A stretch of 64,000 nt of DNA. Source: Lithodes maja. Lineage: Eukaryota; Arthropoda; Malacostraca; Decapoda; Lithodidae. Position numbers and translations under genes: made by a program. The stretch covers positions 186,001-250,000 of the forward strand of contig JBAKBP010000206.1 of assembly GCA_037953745.1 (NCBI GenBank), written 5' to 3'. Shown here piece after piece: positions 1-9,299 of the stretch (its first letter is position 1; the number at the start of each line of letters is the position of its first letter). Under the pieces are notes generated by a model. The model was given only the letters and a program-made list of their open reading frames with translations. It was not told the DNA's origin and made no database searches.

Positions 1-18
1 ACTGTCACCTTAATAAAA

Positions 19-19
<1 letters not shown>

Positions 20-88
<69 letters not shown>
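20..88. repeat. A-tract and (AT)n(AG)n microsatellite
   Basis: A run of about 17 A is followed by about 22 AT dinucleotides and a short AG run. No coding or element signal is seen in the first 200 bases otherwise. Confidence 0.95.
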
Positions 89-89
<1 letters not shown>

Positions 90-205
90 AGGAAACATGC
101 TTACATTACTGAAATGTTTGTGGACATGCAGTAATGCAAGTAATGGTCACTCTTCTGTAAATCTAAAATGGCTTACTTAAGAATGGGAAAGGGGTGGGAC
201 CTTCT

Positions 206-210
<5 letters not shown>

Positions 211-264
<54 letters not shown>

Positions 265-300
265 ATGTATGTGTGTGTGTATATATGTGTGTGTGTGTGT
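211..300. repeat. A-tract and (GT)n microsatellite
   Basis: About 22 A are followed by an interrupted GT run with ATGT variants. From 300 to about 770 the DNA is purine-rich on this strand with no recognisable gene or element. Confidence 0.9.
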
Positions 301-769
301 AAGGCAAAATATGTACAAAAATGAAAGAAGGTCGGAGAGAATTCAATTTAAAAAGAAGGAAAACCCGAGATAGGAAACATGTATGGAGGAAGGAATGCTG
401 CCAGTGAGACGAAAATATAAAAAAAATACGAAAGAACTAAAGCGAAGAGGACGAAAAATGACCTTGGGGAGAGAGAGAGAGAGAGAATAGGGGGGTTTGG
501 ATGGAGTGTAAGTTCAATAAAAGGAATTGAAAGCAAAACGCGAAGGAACACACGAAAAACTTAACAAAAAAACAAATGCTGGCAAGAATAATAACACAAG
601 AACAAAGAAAAGGGAGCTATTGCATAAATAAGTAATGATTAATTAATGAATAAGTAATGGTTAGGTAATGATTAAGTAATAAATAAGTAAGAGAAAATCA
701 CCGTGACCAAATGGAGAACATGGGAAAACAAATAAATGAGATGTAAAGAAAATGAGACTAAAATATAAA

Positions 770-919
770 AGGATAAAGAGAGGAAATAACAAAATATCAA
801 AGGATAAAGAGAGGAAATAACAAAATATCAAAGGATAAAGAGAGGAAATAACAAAATATCAAAGGATAAAGAGAGGAAATAACAAAATATCAAAGGATAA
901 AGAGAGGAAATAACAAAAT
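770..919. repeat. 31-bp minisatellite, about 4.8 copies
   Basis: The unit contains GGATAAAGAGAGGAAATAAC followed by AAAATATCAAA. Consecutive units are identical by eye, which suggests recent tandem duplication. The array ends where a TTAA-type MITE fragment begins. Confidence 0.92.
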
Positions 920-1045
920 TGCCTCCAGCAACTAAAAGGCTATTTCACTTACCCCTTTCTGCTGCCATAGATAATTTAAATAGATCGTCTAAATATAGCT
1001 AGAATACAGTTAAAAAGACGTCGCCGGTACAGTAGGGTGACTGTT
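920..1045 (-). mobile_element. Family C TTAA MITE, fragment
   Basis: The segment contains the internal motif TAGATCGTCTAAATATAGCTAG and the terminal motif ACGTCGCCGGTACAG, both shared with the intact family C copy at 23394-23611. Only one arm is present and the terminal TTAA is not preserved. It lies against the (CT)n run at 1063. Confidence 0.6.
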
Positions 1046-1061
1046 ACCATTCTATAGTTTT

Positions 1062-1062
<1 letters not shown>

Positions 1063-1151
<89 letters not shown>
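1063..1151. repeat. (CT)n microsatellite, 89 bp
   Basis: This is an uninterrupted CT run. It abuts the 5' truncation point of the CR1-type LINE at 1152, so the open frame entering the LINE begins with artificial Leu-Ser repeats rather than LINE protein. Confidence 0.97.
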
Positions 1152-1152
<1 letters not shown>

Positions 1153-2914
1153 AATCAAAGTAAAACAAACCCGAAAGAATTCTATAGTTATATCAGAAAG
1201 AAAAAAGTAGTTACTTCAACTGTTGGACCGTTAGTCGATGAAAATGGAGAATACACCAAAGACGAAGTACAAATGAGTAATGCCCTCAATACCTTCTTTG
1301 CATCAGTTTTTACAACCGAAGACCTCAGTGATATCCCTACACCATCGCCGATTCAGATTGATAATTCAGATGTTCTAAGCAATATCACCGTTACAGAGAG
1401 AGAAGTATTGAATTGTTTAGATAAACTCAAGGTAAATAAAACGCCTGGACCTGATACAATCTCACCTAGAGTTCTAAAGGAAGCTAAGGATGAGCTCTCC
1501 AAACCACTGACATTGCTATTCAATGAATCCTTGCAGTCTGGGACTATGCCTGATCAGTGGAAGCTAGCCAACGTAACACCGATATTCAAAAAAGGCAGCA
1601 AATCCCTACCCAGTAACTATCGTCCAATTAGCTTAACCTCAATTGTATGTAAAATGCTAGAAACGGTCATAAGAGACAGACTCGTAAATCACTTAGAGGC
1701 AAATAACTTACTTAAAGATACTCAACACGACTTTCGTAAAAAACGTTCCTGTTTAACAAACCTCTTAGACTTCTTCCACGATATCTTCAACCTCTACGAT
1801 GAGAGTAAAGCTGTAGATATTATATACCTTGATTTCAAAAGGCCTTTGACAAAGTTCCCCACAAACGATTACTGCTAAAACTAAAAGCGCATGGAATACA
1901 AGACGGTGTGTTGAAATGGATAGAAAATTGGCTCAGCGACAGAAAGCAAAGAGTAGTCATAAACGGTAAGGCATCTAAATGGACCAATGTAAGTAGTGGG
2001 GTACCCCAGGAATCGGTACTAGGACAATTCTCTTTCTAATTTACATCAACGACATAGATGAGGGTCTCATCTGTACAGTCTCGAAATTTGCTGACGATAC
2101 AAAAATTGCAAATAGCGTACTCTCAAAAGAACAAGTTGACGATATGCAACACAATCTAGATAAATTGTCATGTTGGGCCCAAATTTGGCAAATGAGTTTC
2201 AATGCGGATAAATGTAAAGTACTACATATCGGATACCTAAATGAGAAAGCAAACTATTCGATGAATGGCACTCAGCTTAAGAATGTAAACAAAGAAACCG
2301 ATCTGGGAGTAACAATATCGAGTAACCTAAAACCGAGTCAACAATGTTCAGAAGTTGTTAAGAAGGCAAACAAAATAATTGGCTTTATAGGCAGGTCATT
2401 TGAGCATAAATCCAAAGATGTTATCCTAACCCTTTACAATTCCTTAGTCCGCCCTCTTCTGGAATACTGCGTTCAATCCTGGTGCCCTTATTACCAAAAA
2501 GATATAAACAAGCTAGAACGAGTTCAACGTAGAGTTACCAAAATGATACCTAGCCTAAAGAACAAACCATACGAAGAGCGTCTTAGAGAATTAAATCTAT
2601 TTCCTTTAACCCATCGCAGATTAAGAGGCGACTTAATTCAAGTGTTCAAAATCATCAAAGGCATCGACAATATGAACTGTAGTAAGTACTTCACTATCGA
2701 CCAATCTAATTACACGCGGGGAAACGGTTGCAAAATTTTTGGTAAATCTTTTAACTCACACGAATCTAAGAATTTCTTCTTCAATCGAGTTGTCAACTTG
2801 TGGAATGGGCTTCCCCGAGACGTTATAGACTGCAGCACCGTTGATTCATTTAAACTCCGCTTAGACAAATATCTCGCATCAAACCCGCGACTGACTGCGT
2901 TTGTAAATGAATAA
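1152..2914 (+). pseudogene. CR1-type LINE ORF2 (reverse transcriptase), frameshifted
   Basis: The first frame, to 1878, reads linker and RT fingers: GPD in KTPGPDTISP, the FKKG motif, then SNYRPISLTS. A one-base deletion near 1840 shifts the frame just after the palm start IYLDF. The next part (about 1880-2030) holds SGVPQ, and a second one-base deletion follows. Catalytic FADDTK is near 2090. The last frame, 2144-2914, carries the thumb and C-terminal region, including the typical CPYYQKDINKLERVQRR stretch, and ends with a stop at 2912-2914. Such proteins copy their own RNA at a nicked chromosomal target. This copy cannot make a full protein. The nominal start at 1060 lies in the CT repeat and is not real. 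Confidence 0.85.
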
Positions 2915-3142
2915 CTTTATTGTATACCCCCCTCAGTTACTAACCCATCTGTCCCCTACTAACTTCCTAATCCTGCCACGGACATTAGTTCCAGGGCAGT
3001 AATTCCCTTTCCAATGTTCCCTTACCCACTCTAAACCACTGTTTGGACACTTGATCCTCAGTGTTTTGGAGGACAAGCAACCTAGAAGGGTCACTGGATC
3101 TGTTGTTGCTTGATTTCCTTTGTACTCCTTTGTACTCCTTCA
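2915..3142 (+). other. CR1-type LINE 3' UTR with terminal repeats
   Basis: About 230 bases after the stop match the 3' UTR of copy 2 at 40436-40663. The last 25 bases are partial tandem repeats of TTTGTACTCC, which mark the 3' terminus because the two copies diverge immediately afterwards. Confidence 0.8.
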
Positions 3143-3328
3143 ACTTTCATTTTCTATCGGATATGCCATCTCTACTAGCATTAAGTCCTGACCACCTTGT
3201 TTAGATCGTAAGGTCTGTGGGGCCAGTGTATCTATGTGCATCTATGTAAATATGTAAATCTCTCTCTCTCTCTAATCATCCAAAAAGAGGGAGATGTTGG
3301 AAGAAGAAATTAATGCCCTGTGTTTGTG

Positions 3329-3490
3329 TTAACCCCTTCTGTACCGGCGATGTCTTTTTCATGGTATCAAAGCTCAATTTAGACGATTTTGTGCAGTTTA
3401 CGAAGGATCTGTGGTAGTAAAACGGGTTAAGTGAGATAGATCGAAGCCTGTTACTTGTTGGAGGCACGTTTTAAACCGCATAAAATCAAG
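3329..3490 (+). mobile_element. Family C TTAA MITE, one end preserved
   Basis: It begins TTAACCCCTTCTGTACCGGC and contains the family C internal motifs TTTAGACGATTTTG and GAAGGATCTGTGGTAGT. The far end is lost; sequence switches to a family A MITE fragment at about 3491. Confidence 0.75.
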
Positions 3491-3655
3491 CTTAAAAACA
3501 ATACCCACAATACCTTCAAGATAAATTTTTGCATTTTTCGGTAGAAAAGTTTCTCGGTTCCTCTTAAAATTCCAGGCTCGCTTTCGCTCGCCAGGAAAAA
3601 ATCGACAGGTAAATGGCACGAAAGGTCTTAAAATTGACAATGAAACACAACTTGC
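3491..3655 (+). mobile_element. Family A TTAA MITE, internal fragment
   Basis: The segment carries the family A core: TTTTTCGGTAGAAAA, then GGCTCGC-TTCGCTCGCCAGG, then TAAATGGCACGAAAGGTCTT. Neither TTAA end is present. Just downstream, around 3676-3700, GCTCGTGTGATACC resembles the terminus of the Harbinger-like MITE at 59825-60035. Confidence 0.7.
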
Positions 3656-3816
3656 TCTTAGAATATTGCCGGAAAAAGCGCTCGTGTGATACCTCCCTAA
3701 TCGTTCTCGAGTATGTGTGATATATTTCTCCGCGGCTGCATCCGGAGAATAATATTTTGTTGTTTGTCATGCAGCTCAACTTCTGTTTTGCCTTTCACCT
3801 TAATTTGCTATTTCTT

Positions 3817-3819
<3 letters not shown>

Positions 3820-3861
<42 letters not shown>
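3820..3861. repeat. (CT)n microsatellite
   Basis: This is an uninterrupted CT run of about 42 bases. From 3870 to about 4400 I see no gene, RNA or recognised element, only AT-rich unique-looking sequence. Confidence 0.95.
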
Positions 3862-3863
<2 letters not shown>

Positions 3864-4404
3864 AATTCTTTCGAGTGTTTGCTTTAATTTCAACACTTAT
3901 TGGAGTTTTGATAAAAATAAATTTACTTTACTATATATTCTTACATAGCGAATTGTAATGCCACTAATTAACAATAACTGGAATCTTTATTACTCCATTT
4001 GTTTTCGTAAAACAGTGTATTTATTAAAGCCATAGCTCTCCCTGTTGTAAAGTCGTAACATCTCAGAGGCTTCATAACTTCAGATGGGTTAGTTAGTTAA
4101 AATAGGACTTCAGAGGCTATCAACCCTTCTGGATTATTAAGCCAGCACACTGTAAGTCAAGAATAACGTCAGGACTGGAGCCCCTTTTCGAGAACTCCAA
4201 CAGTCCCTTGTGCAGATGGGTTCAAATGGGTGTAACATTATGTAGGCTCACGTCTGCACATGCAATTATATCTTCATAAACTCAATGGAAAAACCCTAAT
4301 TAAATGGCAGTAATTTAATATTCACTAATTAATCTAGAATACATAATATACCATGTAGTTCAAATTATGGAAACTATGGGGTATGGGAGAATATGGGGTT
4401 ACCT

Positions 4405-5700
4405 TTATTCCGCATTTTTTTTTTTTTCCTATGTGAATGAGGGAGACAAACGGCATAATTGCCTGTAGCGAGTGCCTCCCCCAGAGTTGAAAGAGTGACA
4501 GGGCCAAAATCAAGGGACGTTCGAGCCAAAATGCCTGGACACACGGAGTTTGAAGCAATTTAAGTCATAGGAAGAGGGAAAGACAGATTCTGGGAAAGAG
4601 TTCTAGAGTTCAGCAGTTGAATAGAAGAAAGTCTGAGAAAAGTGTTTCACTCTTGGGTTGGAGACTTGCACAGAATAGGGGTGGGATTGTATTGCAAGAT
4701 GGGTACTACGTACCCTACGTAGAGGTGGTGGTACACACTGGGAAAGCTCCGAGGAACACTGATTATTGCAGTAGCGATAGAATAGCGAGAGAGATGCAAC
4801 ATTGCGGCGAAGAGAGAGAGATTGCAGAGAGTTGGTGAGTGGACGGAGTTAATGATATGAAAGGCTTTCCTTTCTATTTTGTCTAGGTGTGCGGTGTGAG
4901 AAGATCCTCCCCACACATGTGAACAATACTCAATACAAGGACGCACTGTGCCCCTGTACAGAAAATGAAATTGCGCAGGGGTAAAGAACCCCTTGAGGCG
5001 GTTGAGCATACCCAGCTTCTGGGCTGACTTAACAAGACTGGTAATATGGTCCTTCCAAGTGAGAGCAGAAGAAAACGAGACACCGAGAATATTAAGAGAA
5101 AATGAAAGATTGTTTTTTGTTTTGATGAAGAATAAGGGATAGTCCTCTGGAGGTTCCGGACAGGTAGTAAGGTGGAGAAATTGGGTCTTGGAAGCATTAA
5201 ATGCAACAAGGTTTTCTCTACCCCAATTGGAAATAGTAGCTAGATCAGAAGATAAGTGCTCTATGGCTCCATTACGTTTGTTTTTGAGGAACTGCTGGCT
5301 GGGGCATTCTGGAAAACTAATTGAGTAGTGTAAGGTAGAGTCGTCTGTGTATAAATGGATGGGACTGGATGCACAGTTGAGAAGATCATTTATGAAAATT
5401 AGAAAGAGAATAGGAGATAGAACAGAACCCTGAGGAACACCGGAGTTGATAGGATAAGGAAGTGAGCGATGGCCGTCCACAACCGCAGCTATGGAACGGC
5501 CGGAAAGGAAATTAGAGACAAAGGGATGGAGGGATAGAAACCGAAGGAGGGTAGTTTAGAAATTAAAGATTTGTGCCAAACTCTATCGAAGGCCTTCGAT
5601 TTGTCTAGTGCAACAGAAAAAGTCTCACCGAAGTCCCGAAAGGAGGATGACCAAGAGTTAGTAAGATACGAAAGAAGATTATCAGTAGAGCGACCCATGG
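4405..5700 (-). mobile_element. LINE-B non-LTR retrotransposon, 5'-truncated antisense copy
   Basis: Read on the minus strand, this is the 3' part of the family called LINE-B here (reference copy 55020-59815). It covers the RT from just before the palm through the C-terminus, a short 3' UTR, and a terminal A-rich tail (a T run at 4416-4428 on this strand). It starts abruptly at about 5700, consistent with incomplete reverse transcription. I see no clear target duplication. The copy is moderately diverged from the 58 kb copy. Confidence 0.85.
4647..5698 (-). pseudogene. LINE-B reverse transcriptase, C-terminal part, frameshifted
   Basis: Two overlapping minus-strand frames cover the RT palm and thumb. 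The upstream frame (5698 to 5489) reads KAFDRVWHKSLISKLPSFG. A small deletion near 5525 shifts into the second frame (5480 to 4647), which holds SGVPQGSVLSPILFLIFIND and YTDDSTLHY, where the usual Ala of YADD is Thr. The C-terminus (SHVWGGSSHTAHLDKIERKA) is shared with all LINE-B copies. The fingers domain and endonuclease are absent, so the fragment is non-functional. Confidence 0.85.
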
Positions 5701-5935
5701 TGCTATATGATCAAAGCTAGATGAATCTTTCTTTTCTGATGATATAAAAATTAGTAGTTCCATTAAAACCATGATATTTTGCCCCCTTTCGGAGTAAAGA
5801 GATTAATATCACACTGCGCTTTGATTAAACGAATTATATCTGCTTGCGCTGCCGTAGTGGAAATTCCTGCCCTTGATGACAACGAGGTTACCCTAGTTTC
5901 CCTTCCTCTATTTTCATCCAGGGTTACAAGCACAA

Positions 5936-5996
<61 letters not shown>
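5936..5996. repeat. (CT)n(AT)n compound microsatellite
   Basis: About 12 CT units are followed by about 17 AT units, then a second short CT run to 6012. Confidence 0.95.
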
Positions 5997-5998
<2 letters not shown>

Positions 5999-6014
5999 TT
6001 CTCTCTCTCTCCGT

Positions 6015-6090
6015 CCATTTTTGTCCTAATGAGCGATAGCGAGCCTGTAATTTTGGAGGAACTAGCTTTCGGCTGGGACATTCTTTCTAT
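6015..6090 (-). mobile_element. Family A TTAA MITE, short core fragment
   Basis: GAGCGATAGCGAGCCTGTAA and GGAACTAGCTTTCGGCTGGG match the central core of family A in the opposite orientation to 3491. No ends are present. Confidence 0.55.
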
Positions 6091-6214
6091 CGAGTACATA
6101 ATTATTCCATTCCTGAATATCTATTGAGTATCCGTAGTTGAAGATTCTTATAAAAGTAAATTCAAGTTTGAGTTTTTAAAATCTTATATGTGATCATGTG
6201 TAGTCTGTACTTAA

Positions 6215-6330
6215 TCTTTAACTGTCTTGATGGTGTAAAGATTTGAGTGTTTAAGATCTGTATGTGGTAATCCAGGTTCGAATCCCGGGTGGAGCACATG
6301 CTTTTATTAATTTCATTGGGTGGTGTTTTT
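6215..6330 (+). mobile_element. tRNA-like SINE-1, copy 1
   Basis: The sequence contains a perfect RNA polymerase III B-box, GGTTCGAATCC (6275-6285), with an A-box-like stretch about 50 bases upstream. A conserved tail (CACATG, then TTTATTAATTTCATT) recurs in the copies near 21.6 kb and 27.8 kb. It does not fold into an obvious complete cloverleaf and is dispersed, so a SINE is more likely than a tRNA gene. Confidence 0.65.
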
Positions 6331-6389
6331 TTATTTAACATAGAATATTTTCACAAGCATTATATATATTTCCCTTTATAATGCCCCAT

Positions 6390-6960
6390 TAAGCACAGAA
6401 GTGGTAGTGGAAGCTATCTGATATTAAAAAAAAAATAAAAAAAAATAAAATAATAATAATAATAATAATAACTATAGAATAGAGGAGAATAAAATAGAGG
6501 ACACACCAACCCAATAATAACGCACAACATAAACAGGAGAAAAGAAGAGAAGAGAGAAGAAGAAGAGGAGAGAAGATAATAGAAGAGAAGAGACAAGAAA
6601 AACACGGAACACACAAAACTCCCCACCCCAACTCAACAAAAAACAAAGTACAGAGGATAATAGAAAAACAGAGAAAATAAGAGAAGGGAAGAAAATAAAA
6701 TAAAAATACAGAACAGAAAAGGGAAGAGAAAATATGAAATGAAAAAGAGAAGAAAACGGAGAAGATCAGAAAACGGAAAACACGAAACTCCCCACCCCCA
6801 ACTCAACTAAAACACACGGAGTACTCACAAGGGCCAGGAAGCGTTGAGTGAGGCCGCCATCGAACCCCGGAGAACAGGAGACGGTGAGGGAGGAGACACG
6901 TTGTTCCACCACCACACAGCTCTCCACGCTACCGGGCACACCTATAAATATTGTTCATCG
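6390..6960. other. Purine-rich low-complexity stretch, no gene seen
   Basis: A (TAA)n run at about 6447-6470 leads into about 400 bases made almost only of A and G with repeated GAGAAGA motifs. Open minus-strand frames here are a by-product of the strand asymmetry (poly-Ile/Leu/Ser) and are not credible genes. Confidence 0.6.
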
Positions 6961-7014
6961 TTAAGGAGGGATGGTTCATTTGTTGGTCGATAATTTTCTT
7001 CATTTATGTATTAT

Positions 7015-7142
7015 TATTTTTAGCTTCCTCCCTAGACCTCCACCAAACTTAAAACTACACCCCCTAGACCCCCTTTCAAGATTAATTTGCACATTTTTCG
7101 GTAGGAAAATGTCCTCTTAAATTACAGGCTCGCTTGACTAGT
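7015..7142 (+). mobile_element. Family A TTAA MITE fragment
   Basis: TTCCTCCCTAGACCTCCA, ACATTTTTCGGTAGGAAAATG and TTACAGGCTCGCTTG match successive parts of family A copies such as 24085-24460. The fragment ends just before the LINE relic interrupted by the gypsy element. Confidence 0.65.
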
Positions 7143-7145
7143 AAT

Positions 7146-7248
7146 AATTGCAGAAATACAAGGAAGAGCAGTGGTGGATGTTGGTGTACCGCTGATAAGG
7201 GAAGGATTTAAGTGGAAGTTGCCTGTACTGCTGTTTGCTGATGATACA
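7146..7248 (+). pseudogene. LINE reverse transcriptase relic, left part
   Basis: The translation reads a divergent RT palm ending in WKLPVLLFADDT, the catalytic FADD box. It stops at the 5' LTR of the gypsy element, and the frame resumes right of the second LTR at 16489. It belongs to a LINE family different from LINE-B, LINE-C and the CR1 copies. Only a short piece survives here. Confidence 0.75.
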
Positions 7249-9056
7249 TGTGACGCACCCAGTGTGTGGCAACGCAACCTGATTGTACTCCTTGGTACTC
7301 CACTGTACCGCCACGGTACCGCGCTGTACCGTGCTGGCTGCTTATATTGAGTGTGACAACGTATAACTATGTTCTTTGTATCTCTGCAAAGGTCTCGTCA
7401 TGTGCTAACCAGTGGTGGGTTTTGTTTTAAGCCATGTCGAGACCTTCCATTTAATATGTAGTATCAATAGAGAAGTTGATAGATAAGACAATACGAATTC
7501 AGAGAGAGAGAGTGAGTTAGTCTTCAGAGCGAGAGGGTAGCAGCGCGCCGCGCTGCCGGGGGGGTGGTTGCCAGACGTATGGACTGGTTGGCAGCCTTGC
7601 GCTTATAGCTAGGCGCGACAGGGTTGGTAGTCCATTGCCGCCTGCCTATGCTGCCTGGGCTGCCAATGTTGTCGTACTGCACATTGCCTGGAGGCTCGCT
7701 GTGTGCTCTATGACCAGGTTGCCTAGAACCTTTGAGATTCTAACATCCCTTGCCCTCTCTCCCAATTTCTCACGGTTGCACTCTTTCTCTCTGACGACAT
7801 TACTCTCATTTCATTCTTCTCTCTATTTAAATGCATACCCTTCCCTTGAGGTCCTAAAGGAGTTTCAGCACTCACCTCTCGTATTACTCTTAGGACAAGC
7901 ATATATTTACATGTATTAGATTTAAGGGGTTAATGTGAACAGCGATCTTCTTGATGAGGATAGTTGGTGAACGTTCTACATGTTCACGAGTTATATGCCC
8001 AGCTCATCATCCAATTTGTGACTAGACTAGTGCCATGTGTAAGAGCCCGACCATGCCCAGGAGTTGTCTGTAGAGGGGCGAGGACTTAGCCTTGATTTGC
8101 CTACCGAGCCAGGAGCGAGTGCAGTACCAGAGACTACAGCTCGCTCGTAGTGCCGGTATAGTAGAGTAACGTAATTTATCTGTCCTTGTGTTCTCTACAG
8201 TCTTTTCCTGGGTTCTCGCTTTCGGTGCTGGGACTCGTTGTTCCTGTGACTTGGCCTGCTAGCTAGAACACATGGGGATGATGAGTGGGTTATATCTTTA
8301 TTTTACTATGCATTGCAGCTCTCTTTAAGTTTATGTATGTAACACTTTACAATACACATTACTCACACACAAGACAACACTATTAATACTTTCATGTATC
8401 AATTAACTGCACTGTCGTTTTGCTGCTGTGTCCGGAGTTCCGTTGCGTAGGGCGCATACGGACTCAGAGGGGAGACAGAGTGAGAGAAGTGAAGTAGCCT
8501 ATGCGGTAGTAGGCTACCGGCGCAGTACTGTTGCCTGCAACCTTTTAGTTATTCCAAGTATAGATTCATTATTACAATAAGTGACTACTATTTATGTTCC
8601 TTCCATGTGTATTATTAGGTATCTACTGGATCATGAACATCTTGTATGCTACATGCTAGTGCATGTTAGTAGGGGACAGTTATTCTAGTGCACGCGCTTT
8701 CAAGTAGGCGTGTACATTTGTCATTTAGCATTTCACTGTCATACCTTTAGCCTGCTTCTATTCTACATTATTAGAGGCTTAATATTAACGTAGTTTCTTG
8801 AGTATTGCATTTCTTTAGTAATAACGTAACCTATAAATGTCTGAGGGAGTTTAGCCTCATAGCCTACCCCTGTTGTACACTTTCGCCGAGTTAAGGTACC
8901 TCGTTACCATAGACGATAACTCTGTAGGGCGTTGGTGCTTTTGTTGTCTGGAGCATATAGTATTTGGGACTGGAATCGAGCGTGTCGTTGTCACATAAGC
9001 CATTTCTGTCCTACGATCAAGAATCCCGAATATGTATTGCCGATCCAGCCGTAACA
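7249..9056 (+). repeat. 5' LTR of the gypsy element
   Basis: This is a direct repeat of 14681-16488, same length, beginning TGTGACGCACCC and ending CCAGCCGTAACA. At 1.8 kb it is long for a gypsy LTR. It contains clustered GGTACC/GTACCG motifs in its first 100 bases that could form local hairpins. A 94-codon open frame at 7635-7919, repeated in the other LTR, shows no motif and is probably incidental. I could not place the R/U5 boundaries. Confidence 0.95.
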
Positions 9057-9059
9057 AAA

Positions 9060-9077
9060 TGGCGACCTTGCACAAGA
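9060..9077 (+). promoter_or_regulatory. Putative primer-binding site
   Basis: The segment begins TGGCGACC three bases after the 5' LTR. Position and the leading TGG fit a tRNA primer-binding site (TGG pairs with the CCA end). A tRNA-Arg type primer is suggested only from memory of insect gypsy elements with a similar start. Confidence 0.6.
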
Positions 9078-9299
9078 TTCAGTAGTATCCTATCACATGT
9101 TTTTTGGAGAACTATTCTATGCTACCTAGTAGAGCTGGCTAGAATTTTCTTGCATATTGGAGGAATTTTTATTGTGTCATTATTGTATTGGTGGACTTGC
9201 AGATTGTTTCGTTGGGGGTGTCTAGAGTAGAGTCATTCAAGCATCTTTAACATTTTGTGAGTCGATACTGCAATTAGTAATAAGCACTTCTTTTTTTTT

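Larger units (their letters stand above)
1152..3142 (+). mobile_element. CR1-type non-LTR retrotransposon, 5'-truncated copy 1
   Basis: This LINE copy lacks the endonuclease and begins in the linker before the reverse transcriptase. It runs through the RT, the C-terminal region and the 3' UTR, and ends in tandem copies of a ten-base unit like CCTTTGTACT, as CR1 elements end in short tandem repeats. A second copy at 39313-40663 is roughly 97-98% identical by eye over the shared part, including the 3' terminus. Compared with that copy, this one has single-base deletions near 1840 and 2020 that break the frame. CR1 clade assignment is inference from motif style and 3' repeats; a related jockey-superfamily clade is possible. 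Confidence 0.85.

Noticed and set aside
1060..1152. Start codon and Leu-Ser run of the 272-codon frame
   Set aside because: It is the translation of the CT microsatellite; the LINE protein begins after it by truncation.
6260..6295. Possible tRNA gene
   Set aside because: Good B-box but the arms do not pair, and the same segment with its tail is dispersed, so SINE is preferred.
7635..7919. 94-codon ORF in the LTR (also 15067-15351)
   Set aside because: No motif; its preservation only reflects the near identity of the two LTRs.
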